A stretch of DNA of 44,415 nt. Source: an uncultured Phocaeicola sp. (GTDB lineage: Bacteria > Bacteroidota > Bacteroidia > Bacteroidales > Bacteroidaceae). Of this stretch, positions 9,013 to 17,800 are shown piece by piece. The position numbers were made by a program, and so were the translations under genes. A model generated the notes under the pieces. It saw only the letters and a list, made by a program, of their open reading frames with translations. It searched no databases and was not told where the DNA came from. The stretch spans positions 1 to 44,415 of the forward strand of contig CALUJF010000023.1 in the NCBI GenBank assembly GCA_944320855.1, given 5' to 3'. Position 1 is the first letter of the stretch, and the number at the start of each line of letters is the position of its first letter.

Positions 9013-9044
9013 TTTGCAGGAATAAAAAAAATGCCTACCTTTGC
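9013..9044 (+). promoter_or_regulatory. promoter of tRNA-Leu
   Basis: TTTG at 9013-9016, a 19-base spacer, then TACCTTTGC at 9036-9044 give one of the closest matches to the Bacteroidota promoter in the window, 28 bases before the tRNA. Confidence 0.75.
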
Positions 9045-9071
9045 ATCGCAAATGAGAAATAAACTTCTCAC

Positions 9072-9153
9072 GCGCCTGTGGCGTAATTGGTAGCCGCGCC
9101 AGACTTAGGATCTGGTGTCGTGAGACGTGTAGGTTCGAGTCCTATCAGGCGCA
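9072..9153 (+). tRNA. tRNA-Leu (anticodon TAG)
   Basis: The acceptor stem GCGCCTG (9072-9078) pairs with CAGGCGC (9146-9152), with discriminator A at 9153. The anticodon stem CCAGA/TCTGG holds loop CTTAGGA with anticodon TAG at 9106-9108. A class II long variable arm lies at about 9116-9129, and the T arm is TAGG-TTCGAGT-CCTA. The 3' CCA is not encoded. Confidence 0.96.
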
Positions 9154-9159
9154 CGAAAA

Positions 9160-9208
9160 GGAAGATATAAATAGCTGAGTAATTCGGAAATTTATATCTT
9201 CCTTTTTT
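9160..9208 (+). terminator. terminator after tRNA-Leu
   Basis: GGAAGATATAAAT (9160-9172) and ATTTATATCTTCC (9190-9202) form a perfect 13-bp stem followed by TTTTTT. Confidence 0.85.
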
Positions 9209-9299
9209 ATTTCCAGAAATGTATTACCTTATTAACCTAAAGTACACGTCTTTGTAATATCGATTCCGTTATTTTGCATCGTACAAAAATGAAAGAGAA

Positions 9300-10100
9300 A
9301 TGGAATTAAGACCACATTACAGAACAATCGTTTTATCGGATATTCATTTGGGAACAACTCATTCTAAGGTGGATGAGGTAAGTGATTTCCTTAGTACAGT
9401 GGATTGCGACCGCCTTATTCTTAACGGCGATATCATTGACGGATGGCATTTGCAGAAATCGGGTGTAAGGAAGTGGAAACCTCAGCACACCCGTTTTTTT
9501 AAGATTATAATGAAGATGATGGAAAAGTGCGGCACAGAGGTTATTTATGTTCGTGGCAATCATGATGATTTCCTTGATAATCTTGTACCATTGCAGTTTG
9601 CCAACATCAGTATTGTGAAAGATTATATATTGGAAAGCAACGGACGCCATTATTTCGTTACCCACGGTGATGTATTCGATAAGGTTACAACCGAGATGAA
9701 ATGGTTGGCAAAGTTGGGTGATGTGGGCTATACCTTATTGCTTTGGATGAACGGTATGTATAATAGGTATAGAGCCAGACACGGCAAACCTTATTATTCG
9801 TTGTCGCAGGCTATAAAACATAAAGTAAAATCTGCAGTTTCTTACATTTCCGATTTTGAAAAGGTTCTTGTAGATTTCGCCCGAAAACGTGAGTGCGACG
9901 GTGTGATTTGCGGACATATACATCATCCTGAAAACAGGATGGTAGACGGTATTCACTATCTTAACTCCGGCGACTGGGTTGAAACTCTTTCCGCACTTAC
10001 GGAAGATGAAAACGGAGAATGGGAAGTGGTGAACTATTCTGAAGTGACAAATCAATTGAACAAGACTGCAAAACTTACACTTTTATCTGCTGCATCATGA
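9300..10100 (+). CDS. LpxH-like calcineurin-type phosphoesterase
   Basis: A 266-residue metallophosphoesterase of the COG2908 (UDP-2,3-diacylglucosamine diphosphatase-like) group. The full metal-ligand set is visible: SDIHLG, NGDIIDGW, RGNHDD, THGD and CGHIHHPE. A second family member with closer resemblance to true LpxH lies at 28510-29283, so this one may act on a different nucleotide-linked or phosphorylated lipid. Its last bases overlap the next glycosyltransferase gene by 4 (ATGA), implying translational coupling and a shared pathway, plausibly envelope glycolipid synthesis. Substrate is not determined. Confidence 0.85.
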   Translation: MELRPHYRTIVLSDIHLGTTHSKVDEVSDFLSTVDCDRLILNGDIIDGWHLQKSGVRKWKPQHTRFFKIIMKMMEKCGTEVIYVRGNHDDFLDNLVPLQFANISIVKDYILESNGRHYFVTHGDVFDKVTTEMKWLAKLGDVGYTLLLWMNGMYNRYRARHGKPYYSLSQAIKHKVKSAVSYISDFEKVLVDFARKRECDGVICGHIHHPENRMVDGIHYLNSGDWVETLSALTEDENGEWEVVNYSEVTNQLNKTAKLTLLSAAS

Positions 10101-11215
10101 AATTTTTGTTTATTGTACAGGGGGAAGGTCGCGGACACCTTACCCAAGCTATAACTTTGGAAAATGTGCTGCTCAGGAGCGGACACGAAGTGGTGGAAAT
10201 ATTGGTGGGAAAAAGTGAGTCAAGAAGACTCCCGGGATTTTTTACCCGTAGCGTACATGCGCCGGTAAAACAGTTCGTAAGTCCTAATTTTCTGCCTACA
10301 CCTGCAAACAAGCGTGTCAATATCCCCCGTAGTGTATTATATAATGTGGTTAAAGTGCCTGAGTATCTGAGAAGCATACATTATATCAACGAGCGTATTA
10401 TTAAAACCGGTGCAGATATGGTTATCAATTTTTATGAACTGCTGACCGGTTTGACATATTTCTTATATCGTCCGGCAGTCCCTCAGGTATGCATAGGCCA
10501 TCAGTATCTTTTTCTGCATAAGGATTTCGAAATGCCTGAAAAGCATAAATTCGGAATGAGGCTTCTTAATATGTTTACACGTCTGACGGCTTTGGGAGCA
10601 AAGGAACATCTGGCTCTTTCGTTCCGCAGTATGAAAGACGACAATGACAGCAGAATAAAAGTCGTTCCTCCATTGCTTCGGCGAGATGTTTTCCGTCAGG
10701 AAGTCACAGACGGCGATTATATACATGGATATATGGTAAATTCGGGTTTCTCGGAGTGCATAATGCGATGGCATAAAGAACATCCTGAAACTCCATTGCG
10801 CTTTTTCTGGGACCGATGGGAGGAAACGCCGGTTAAGAAAGTAGACGAAACACTGTCCTTCTATCAGTTGGATGATGTGGAGTTTCTGCGCCAGATGTCC
10901 GGATGCAAGGCATATGCAAGCACTGCCGGTTTTGAGTCAGTATGCGAAGCTATGTATTTAGGCAAACCATTGATGATGGTTCCGGCGCATATAGAGCAGG
11001 AATGCAATGCTTACGATGCAATGAAAAGTTCCGCCGGTATAGTGGATGATGATTTTGACCTTGCCAAACTGCTGAAATTTGCAGAAACATATAAGCCTGA
11101 TACAAGATTTAGAGAATGGGTTAATTCTGCTGAGTACATGATAGTCAATGAACTTGAAGGCCTGGCTTCCACAGCGTTTATGCATAACATGTATATGGTG
11201 GAAGAGTATATTTAG
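10097..11215 (+). CDS. glycosyltransferase, MurG/GT28-like fold
   Basis: A 372-residue protein that opens with FLFIVQGEGRGHLTQA, the glycine-rich N-terminal motif of GT-B glycosyltransferases such as MurG. Near the C-terminus, the stretch from YASTAGFESVCEAM through LGKPLMMVPAHIEQECNA resembles the donor-binding region of GT28 enzymes. It has no signal peptide and probably acts at the cytoplasmic face of the inner membrane. The 4-base overlap with the phosphoesterase gene suggests the two act in the same lipid or glycan pathway. Acceptor and donor sugar cannot be named. I am fairly sure of the fold and unsure of the reaction. Confidence 0.75.
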   Translation: MKFLFIVQGEGRGHLTQAITLENVLLRSGHEVVEILVGKSESRRLPGFFTRSVHAPVKQFVSPNFLPTPANKRVNIPRSVLYNVVKVPEYLRSIHYINERIIKTGADMVINFYELLTGLTYFLYRPAVPQVCIGHQYLFLHKDFEMPEKHKFGMRLLNMFTRLTALGAKEHLALSFRSMKDDNDSRIKVVPPLLRRDVFRQEVTDGDYIHGYMVNSGFSECIMRWHKEHPETPLRFFWDRWEETPVKKVDETLSFYQLDDVEFLRQMSGCKAYASTAGFESVCEAMYLGKPLMMVPAHIEQECNAYDAMKSSAGIVDDDFDLAKLLKFAETYKPDTRFREWVNSAEYMIVNELEGLASTAFMHNMYMVEEYI

Positions 11216-11329
11216 TGAGGCTTGAGTATTTTGTGCTATTATCATGGTATATTGTATTGATTTTTTTTGTAAATTGCAATAACGTTGTAATATGTATTAC
11301 TTTCCTTTGCAGAAAATTTAGTAGTTATT

Positions 11330-13393
11330 ATGGCAATTAAGAAGAAAGAAAACCCATATCTTGAAAGAGATATCAGCTGGATGTATTTTAACAGGCGTAT
11401 TTTGCAGGAAGCGACACGCCAACATGTTCCTTTGCTCGAAAGGATGGCATTTCTTGGAATCTATTCCAACAATCTTGATGAATTCTTCCGTGTTCGTATG
11501 GCTTCACAGAACCGTATTGCCGAGTGTGAGGACAAGTCTGCTGCCAAAGATAGGGAGAAGGCCAAGAAGATAATCAAGAAAATCACTAAACTAAACTCGG
11601 AGTATGCCAAGGAGTACGAACAGGCTGTAGAAAGTGTTATCTCTGATTTGGAAAAAGAAAACATATTCTTGGTTGATAATGATAATGTCACTCCAGAACA
11701 GTTGGACTACATACGTTCGTATTATAAAGAGAAACTGAACGGTTTTATTGTTCCTGTATGGTTCTCTGCTGTAAAGACTCTTGATTCTGAAACTGACGAG
11801 AATATTTATTTGGCGGTAAAGCTTCAGAAAACCTATGAGTCCAAAAATATAACAGACTATGCGTTTCTGGAACTTCCGGTAGGATTATGCGGACGCTTTG
11901 TCCGCCTTCCGGATAATGACGGAAAGAGCTACATGATGTATCTTGATGATGTAGTCAGATGTTGTCTTCCTATAGTTTTCGAGGGACTGGAATATACAAA
12001 ATACGAAGCATATGCCTTCAAGTTTACCCGTGACGCTGAAATGGAAATCGACAATGACTTGCGCACAGGAACGTTGCAGAAGATTTCCAAGGGAGTGAAG
12101 AGCCGTAAGCGTGGTGAACCTCTCCGTGTTATTTACGACGGTGACATGCCAAAAGACCTGATGAAACGTGTCCTCAACAAGCTGGATGTCGATTCATGGG
12201 ATACTATCCTTTCCGGCGGACGTTATCAGAATCATAAGGACCTGATGAAATTCCCTGATTGCGGAAGGAAGAACCTGAAATATCCGGCATGGACTCCTAT
12301 CATGAAAAAGGAGCTTGACAGTCCGGAAAGTCTTTTGTCAAAGATTCAGGAGAAGGACAGATTCATCCATGTTCCTTATCACAACTTTGACTCGTTCATC
12401 AGAGTGCTTCAGGAAGCGGCCGTAAGCAAGAGGGTTAATAGTATCAAGATTACTCTGTACCGTCTTGCCAAGGAATCTAAGGTTGTAAAGGCCCTTATCG
12501 GTGCAGCACGAAACGGAAAGAAGGTTACCGTAGTAATCGAGTTGCTTGCCCGTTTCGATGAGGCTTCAAATATAAGCTGGTCAAAGAAAATGCAGGATGC
12601 AGGTATCAAGGTCATATTCGGAGTTGAAGGTCTGAAGGTACACTCCAAGATTACACATATCGGTATGAAGACCGGTCCGGATATCGCTTGCGTAAGTACA
12701 GGTAACTTCCACGAAGGTAATGCGCGTATGTACACGGACTGTGTATTGATGACTGCTTCAAGAAGACTTGTAAACGATGTTGATGCGGTATTCGACTTTA
12801 TCGAACGTCCTTACACACCGATTAAGTTTAAAGAGTTGCTTGTTTCACCAAATGAGATGAAGAACAAGTTCATAACTCTTATCAATAATGAAATTAAGAA
12901 CCGCAAAGCCGGAAAACCTGCATATATCAAGATTAAGATAAACCATATCACAGACCCGGTAATGGTTGAAAAGCTTTATGAGGCATCTCAGGCCGGAGTG
13001 GATATTGATTTGGTAGTACGCGGAAACTGTTCTCTGGTACCTGGAATACCGGGAGTAAGCAGTAATATCAGAATTACAGGTATCATTGACCGCTATCTGG
13101 AACACTCACGTATCTTTATCTTTGCTGCCGGAGGTGAGGAAAAGGTGTTCATGGGCTCCGCCGACTGGATGCCACGTAACCTTGACAACCGTGTGGAAGT
13201 AATTACTCCGGTTTACGACCCGGCCATAAAAGGTGAATTGAAACGTATTGTAGACTACGGACTTAAAGATACACTTCAAGGACGTATAGTCGACGGATTT
13301 GGTGATAACAAGTTTGTTTCTCTCGAAGGAGATGAAACACCATTTCGCTCTCAGGAAGCTCTATACAATAGCTATCTTGCTGAAAACGAATAG
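11330..13393 (+). CDS. ppk1: polyphosphate kinase 1
   Basis: Reversibly transfers the gamma-phosphate of ATP onto polyphosphate. The 687-residue length is typical. The N-terminal PPK domain begins YLERDISWMYFNRR. The two PLD-like catalytic domains carry the expected histidines: H438 in LKVHSKITHIG (the autophosphorylated residue in the family) and H592 in YLEHSRIFIF. The exopolyphosphatase-like gene follows 112 bases downstream on the same strand, the usual ppk-ppx partnership for polyphosphate turnover. A -7-like TTCCTTTGC at 11302-11310 precedes it. Confidence 0.95.
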   Translation: MAIKKKENPYLERDISWMYFNRRILQEATRQHVPLLERMAFLGIYSNNLDEFFRVRMASQNRIAECEDKSAAKDREKAKKIIKKITKLNSEYAKEYEQAVESVISDLEKENIFLVDNDNVTPEQLDYIRSYYKEKLNGFIVPVWFSAVKTLDSETDENIYLAVKLQKTYESKNITDYAFLELPVGLCGRFVRLPDNDGKSYMMYLDDVVRCCLPIVFEGLEYTKYEAYAFKFTRDAEMEIDNDLRTGTLQKISKGVKSRKRGEPLRVIYDGDMPKDLMKRVLNKLDVDSWDTILSGGRYQNHKDLMKFPDCGRKNLKYPAWTPIMKKELDSPESLLSKIQEKDRFIHVPYHNFDSFIRVLQEAAVSKRVNSIKITLYRLAKESKVVKALIGAARNGKKVTVVIELLARFDEASNISWSKKMQDAGIKVIFGVEGLKVHSKITHIGMKTGPDIACVSTGNFHEGNARMYTDCVLMTASRRLVNDVDAVFDFIERPYTPIKFKELLVSPNEMKNKFITLINNEIKNRKAGKPAYIKIKINHITDPVMVEKLYEASQAGVDIDLVVRGNCSLVPGIPGVSSNIRITGIIDRYLEHSRIFIFAAGGEEKVFMGSADWMPRNLDNRVEVITPVYDPAIKGELKRIVDYGLKDTLQGRIVDGFGDNKFVSLEGDETPFRSQEALYNSYLAENE

Positions 13394-13428
13394 ATATTAT
13401 AGCTTGATTTTTCACAACGTTGCTTGTC

Positions 13429-13456
13429 GCTTGCCCGCAGGGGTATGGTGGCAAGC
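13429..13456 (+). other. hairpin between ppk1 and the ppx-like gene
   Basis: GCTTGCC (13429-13435) pairs with GGCAAGC (13450-13456) around a GC-rich 14-base loop. No T tract follows, so it is more likely a transcript-stability or partial-attenuation structure than a full terminator. Confidence 0.45.
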
Positions 13457-13505
13457 AATTATTCGCATATATACACGAACTGTTAAATTATAAAAAACGA
13501 ATACT

Positions 13506-14444
13506 ATGAGTAAGGAAATGGAAACAGCACTTAACGGTGTGAATTATGCAGCTATTGACATAGGTTCGAATGCTGTACGTTTGCTTATAAAGCATCTGGA
13601 AGAAACGAAAGATGGGGTGAAGTTCTCTAAAGTTCTGCTATTGCGTGTGCCTCTTCGATTGGGTTTCGATGTGTTCTCCAAGAATAAGATTTCGGATAAG
13701 AAAGCCAAGAATATGGTCCGTCTGATGAAATCATACAGCTATCTGATGAAGATTTACGATGTGAAAGATTATCGTGCCTGCGCCACTTCGGCTATGCGTG
13801 ATTCAAAGAACGGTCAGGAGATAATAAAGCGTGTGGCTAAGGAATCGGGTATTCAGATAGAAATAATCGATGGTCAGGAAGAAGCAAAGATTGTATATAA
13901 CAATCATGTTGAGTCGATGGACGACCGTAAGGGAAATTACATGTATGTCGATGTAGGTGGTGGTAGTACAGAAATCAATCTCCTTTCAAAAGGTCAGTTG
14001 GTATGCAGCCGTTCTTATAATATCGGTACAGTGCGTATTCTTAACGATGCTGTAAAAGAAGGTGAGTGGGACAGACTCAAGAACGATATGGCCGAACTTG
14101 CACAATCTTATCCCGGCATCAATATCATAGGTTCGGGAGGAAATATAAACAAGTTGTACCGTATGATAGAAAAGAAGGACAAGAAACGTGCCCGTATGAC
14201 TGTAGCCTCTTTGCAGGAACTGCATAACGAGTTGAAACAGTACACTGTGGCTGAAAGAATGCAGAAATTCAATCTGAAGCCTGACCGTGCGGACGTTATT
14301 GTACCTGCCGGAGATATATTCCTTACTATTGCCGATATCATAAAGGCTACTTACATCTACGTTCCGGTTATCGGTCTTGCCGATGGAGTGATAGACGGTA
14401 TCTATCTGCGCAATAAATGGAAAGCTCTGAATAATGAGGTGTGA
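13506..14444 (+). CDS. ppx: Ppx/GppA family phosphatase
   Basis: An actin-fold phosphatase of 312 residues. The start AAIDIGSNAVRLLI is the phosphate-1 motif, DVGGGSTEINLL the second, and IIGSGGNINKL lies in the adenosine/phosphate-2 region. Family members hydrolyse terminal phosphates of polyphosphate or convert pppGpp to ppGpp. This short form lacks the C-terminal HD-like domain of E. coli Ppx. Adjacency to ppk1 favours exopolyphosphatase. GppA-type activity cannot be excluded. Confidence 0.88.
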   Translation: MSKEMETALNGVNYAAIDIGSNAVRLLIKHLEETKDGVKFSKVLLLRVPLRLGFDVFSKNKISDKKAKNMVRLMKSYSYLMKIYDVKDYRACATSAMRDSKNGQEIIKRVAKESGIQIEIIDGQEEAKIVYNNHVESMDDRKGNYMYVDVGGGSTEINLLSKGQLVCSRSYNIGTVRILNDAVKEGEWDRLKNDMAELAQSYPGINIIGSGGNINKLYRMIEKKDKKRARMTVASLQELHNELKQYTVAERMQKFNLKPDRADVIVPAGDIFLTIADIIKATYIYVPVIGLADGVIDGIYLRNKWKALNNEV

Positions 14445-14445
14445 T

Positions 14446-14496
14446 ATACTACACAGAAACGGCGGAACAAATCGTCCCGCCGTTTCTGTGTAGTAT
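14446..14496. terminator. bidirectional terminator, ppx / TonB-dependent receptor
   Basis: A perfect 20-bp inverted repeat (14446-14465 and 14477-14496, arms beginning ATACTACACAG and CCGCCGTTTC) with an 11-base loop sits between the convergent stop codons at 14444 and 14508. No strong T tract is present on either side. Confidence 0.75.
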
Positions 14497-14507
14497 GACT
14501 AAGTATG

Positions 14508-17093
14508 TTAGAATCTGCATCTCAAGTCAACGCCAATCTGCATCGGGCGTCCCATCTGTGAGAATCCTCTGTTCATTGATTCAAAGTAGAATGCCTGGTA
14601 TTCTGTGTTCAGGGCATTGTTTATCCAGATACCAATCTGTCCGTTACCTTTATTTAGGCTTATTCGTCCGTTCAGTGTACCGTAGAGGTTCTGATAAGCA
14701 TTGTTCTGCTCTGTCCAATAGATGCGTCCTGCTCCTTTGTAGTTGGCATTTACTATAATGTTATCCAGCCATGCACCGCTTTTCATACGGAAGATATACT
14801 GACCTCCAACTGTGAATGTATGTTCAGGAACGAATGGAACGTAATTGCCATTATAGCTTACTTCCTGCAATTTACCTTGTGCATCCTTATAGTTACTTAT
14901 ATATTCTGTGAACTTAGAGTTCGTATATCCGTAGTTACCGTTCAGGATAAAATTATCTGTTATCTGAGCTTTCAGAGCCAGTTCTCCACCAATACTTCTG
15001 CTCTTTCCTGCATTGACGGTGATACGTCCAAGTCCGCTTGCAGCAAAACGTGAAATCTGCTGGTCGTGAGTGTCCATGTAGAATGCTGCTACATCGGCCT
15101 GCAAACGTCCGTCAAACATTGTCATGTGCGAACCTATTTCGTAGTTCCATGAGTATTCAGGCTTGTAAAGTGTAGCATCTTTGATGTTTGTTTTTACTTT
15201 TTGTGCCATACCATTCATCATTCCGATGATCATTTGTTTAGTTTTCTCATCCAGATGCTTCATGTCTTCATTATTCTCATCATTAATAACTTCAATAGTT
15301 TTTTTAGCTATGTCACTCATGTTATTACTTTTCATGTCATTCTGAAGAATATCCGAGAACATCTGTATGTTATAACCTCCTGATCGGTATCCTTTTGATA
15401 TAGTAGCATAGATATTGTTGTTTTTATCGAAATCATATTGAAGAGCGAATTTAGGCAATAACTGTATATAGTCATGGCTTATTTCGCCTTTATAGCTGAT
15501 ATCCTGATTGAAAGTAGTTTCAGGAACCATTTCTATATTTGCGCTGCTTGGCATTCCAGGCATTAGAGGAGGATTGAAGTTGATGGTACCGCCCAGAGAA
15601 TATACGTGCGAATAATTACATCCCGAGTTGTAATTCATTTTCAAGTGTTCATAATCCATTCTTAATCCAATAGTGAATGACAGTCCTTCCGCTCCGAACA
15701 AATCATTGAATGTAGACTGATGGAATATGGCGGTATTTAATAGCGGAGTCTTGAAATATCCCGGTATATTTAGAGAGTTTCCTGTTATTACGTCGCTGAA
15801 ATTCATCTTCATTGTTCCTGTAATAGTCATAGGTCCCATTTGTCTTTCTACAGGAATTTCAGGTATATACTTGTTGGCATTGGTATTGGTCATGTCGTTC
15901 AGCCATGCCAGTCCATCCTCATGAAAAGTCACAGGTCCCTCAGTATTAAGCCATTGATAGAAACCGCTCACACCTGTAGTCCACTGCCAGCGACGTCCCG
16001 GTTTTGATTTGAGAACAATCTCCTCGCTTATGGTTTTTGAGTTCTGTCTTTGTGACATTGTATAGACATTCTTTCTTGTGAAGTCCTGATCGAGGTTCAT
16101 TTCATCTTTCAGATACTGGAAACCTGTCACACTGCTTAGGATGAAGTTCTCAGCCTGATGCTCGATGTTCAGACCTCCGTTAAGAAGATGGCGCATATAT
16201 CCGCATTCGTTGTTATATGCCACTTTGCCCAAGTCGCCTTTCAAGTCCTGATAGTAAACATCTGTTTCAGAAAGGCTTGTCAGTTGATACGGATAACCTC
16301 CCTGATTTGAGTATTCGTAATTTACGGTAAAGTCAAGTTTCAGATTTTCCTTTGGCAACCATATAGCCCTCATTCTGCCGCCGACTTCATCACCCTTGTC
16401 TATCTTTTCGTTGTTGCGTGCTGTATTTTCAAAGAAACCGCCTTCATGCTCGTAGAAAGCACCTGCCGAGAAAGCGAATTTCTCGGAAATACGATGATAG
16501 TGATTTACGGAAGCTTTATAATTATTGTAAGTGGCAGCTCCCAGACTGATGTCAGTACCCTGGTATGTGAACGGTGATTTAGTAAATACACGGATAAGCC
16601 CCCCCATAGTATTGCGTCCGTACAGTGTTCCCTGTGGACCGCGCAATACGTCGATACGTTCAATGTCGGAATAATTGAAGTCGAAAGCCGACTTGTCAAT
16701 GAAAGGAATATTGTCTACATACAGTCCCACAGCTGGAGTATTGATTCTTGAGCCGATACCTCTTACATATACAGAAGTAGTAAGCTTTGAGCCATAGTCA
16801 GGGATGAAAAGGTTGGGAACAAGTCCGGATAATGATTTTACGGATGTTACAGAATTGTTCCTCATATCTCCCTGTGAGAATGATGTGGCCGACAGAGGCT
16901 GCTGTCTCAGTCTGTTATTTTCCTTAGGAGTGGCAATGACCACCACTTCTTCTATGTCTATCACTCTTGTAGTGTCTGCCGGTGCACTGATGCTCTCGTT
17001 TGTTGGCAGACTGTAGGCAGGAGTCACTCCCATTGCTACGGTAACACCTGCCGCCATGAACTTAAATGTCTTTAGAACTGTACGTTTTCTCAT
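14508..17093 (-). CDS. TonB-dependent outer-membrane receptor
   Basis: An 861-residue outer-membrane transporter energised by TonB. The signal peptide is about 1-28 (to TPAYS), a TonB-box-like IDIEEVVVIA lies at 45-54, the plug domain runs to about 175 (VYVRGIGSR, DVLRGPQGTLYGRNTMGG), and the 22-strand barrel ends in aromatic-terminal LRCRF. It is a siderophore/vitamin-type receptor, not SusC-like, and no SusD partner is nearby. Residues about 581-641 form an unusual charged, methionine-rich insertion where most relatives have a short loop. ATG at 17093 is chosen over a frame extended to 17150 because it gives the signal peptide. The adjacent LuxR-type gene may regulate it. Ligand is unknown. 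Confidence 0.9.
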   Translation of the reverse strand: MRKRTVLKTFKFMAAGVTVAMGVTPAYSLPTNESISAPADTTRVIDIEEVVVIATPKENNRLRQQPLSATSFSQGDMRNNSVTSVKSLSGLVPNLFIPDYGSKLTTSVYVRGIGSRINTPAVGLYVDNIPFIDKSAFDFNYSDIERIDVLRGPQGTLYGRNTMGGLIRVFTKSPFTYQGTDISLGAATYNNYKASVNHYHRISEKFAFSAGAFYEHEGGFFENTARNNEKIDKGDEVGGRMRAIWLPKENLKLDFTVNYEYSNQGGYPYQLTSLSETDVYYQDLKGDLGKVAYNNECGYMRHLLNGGLNIEHQAENFILSSVTGFQYLKDEMNLDQDFTRKNVYTMSQRQNSKTISEEIVLKSKPGRRWQWTTGVSGFYQWLNTEGPVTFHEDGLAWLNDMTNTNANKYIPEIPVERQMGPMTITGTMKMNFSDVITGNSLNIPGYFKTPLLNTAIFHQSTFNDLFGAEGLSFTIGLRMDYEHLKMNYNSGCNYSHVYSLGGTINFNPPLMPGMPSSANIEMVPETTFNQDISYKGEISHDYIQLLPKFALQYDFDKNNNIYATISKGYRSGGYNIQMFSDILQNDMKSNNMSDIAKKTIEVINDENNEDMKHLDEKTKQMIIGMMNGMAQKVKTNIKDATLYKPEYSWNYEIGSHMTMFDGRLQADVAAFYMDTHDQQISRFAASGLGRITVNAGKSRSIGGELALKAQITDNFILNGNYGYTNSKFTEYISNYKDAQGKLQEVSYNGNYVPFVPEHTFTVGGQYIFRMKSGAWLDNIIVNANYKGAGRIYWTEQNNAYQNLYGTLNGRISLNKGNGQIGIWINNALNTEYQAFYFESMNRGFSQMGRPMQIGVDLRCRF

Positions 17094-17128
17094 TTCTTCA
17101 GTCTGTTTGTGGTTTTTGTAATTCGGAT

Positions 17129-17160
17129 GCAAAGAAACTCCAAATAACATAAACGTACAA
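17129..17160 (-). promoter_or_regulatory. candidate promoter of the TonB-dependent receptor gene
   Basis: On the minus strand TTG (17160-17158), 20 bases, then TTTCTTTGC (17137-17129) approximate the promoter pattern, 35 bases from the start codon. Confidence 0.45.
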
Positions 17161-17178
17161 TCCTAATTTCTTATGATT

Positions 17179-17760
17179 TTATATGCTGTCGGCATCTATA
17201 TATCCGTTCATTACGGCATAAATGGCCAGTCCGGACACGGATTTGATACCAAGTTTCTCTGTGATGTTCTTTCTGTGCGATATAACAGTTGTCAGTCCGA
17301 TGTTAAGTTTGTCGGCTATTTCTTTGTTGATATATCCTTTTGTTACGAGAACCAGTACCTCTATCTCTCTTGCAGAAAGAGTAGGAGTGTCACTTTGAGG
17401 TTGTGGCTTTGTGCGGTGGTGAGTCATTTCGTGTCCTCTGTCTCGCATATTCATGAAAGCCTTTATCAGTTTTTCCTGTGGCAGGAAGGTGTTGAGTACA
17501 GGAACTCCTATAGGAATCTGTGATTCTCCGGCCGAGAGAACGATGCTTTTAGGTCTTCTTTCCAGAAAGAAAGCCGTATGCTCGAAGTATATTGCTGTCG
17601 AAACGAAATAGTGGGCATACATGTCGGGAGTGTCGTCAATAAGCTCTTCGAACGAATGAAACACACGTATTACAGCCTGCGGAATAAGCTCTTCCAAGAT
17701 AGTCTGTAAGCCTAATGCGGTAAGAGTATTTCTCTCTATGATAGCTATTTCTGAAGTCAT
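17179..17760 (-). CDS. LuxR/NarL-type transcription factor with degenerate receiver
   Basis: A 193-residue protein with a C-terminal LuxR helix-turn-helix (about 127-190: TLSAREIEVLVLVTKGY, NKEIADKLNIGLTTVISHRK). The N-terminal half has receiver-like alternation, but the expected phospho-acceptor aspartate position (around 53-56, FVSTAIY) holds S/T and the conserved lysine is absent. It is therefore unlikely to be a normal two-component output. It lies between the COG2509 flavoprotein and the receptor gene, all on the minus strand, and may control the receptor. Function otherwise unknown. Confidence 0.8.
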   Translation of the reverse strand: MTSEIAIIERNTLTALGLQTILEELIPQAVIRVFHSFEELIDDTPDMYAHYFVSTAIYFEHTAFFLERRPKSIVLSAGESQIPIGVPVLNTFLPQEKLIKAFMNMRDRGHEMTHHRTKPQPQSDTPTLSAREIEVLVLVTKGYINKEIADKLNIGLTTVISHRKNITEKLGIKSVSGLAIYAVMNGYIDADSI

Positions 17761-17769
17761 TTAATTATT

Positions 17770-17800
17770 GTTTAAACAGTATTTAAATGGTATTTAAACT
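17770..17800 (-). repeat. AT-rich 11-bp direct repeats before the LuxR-type gene
   Basis: GTTTAAACA, GTATTTAAATG and GTATTTAAACT follow one another (17770, 17779, 17790), ending in the stop of the upstream flavoprotein gene. They could be an operator. No direct evidence. Confidence 0.4.
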
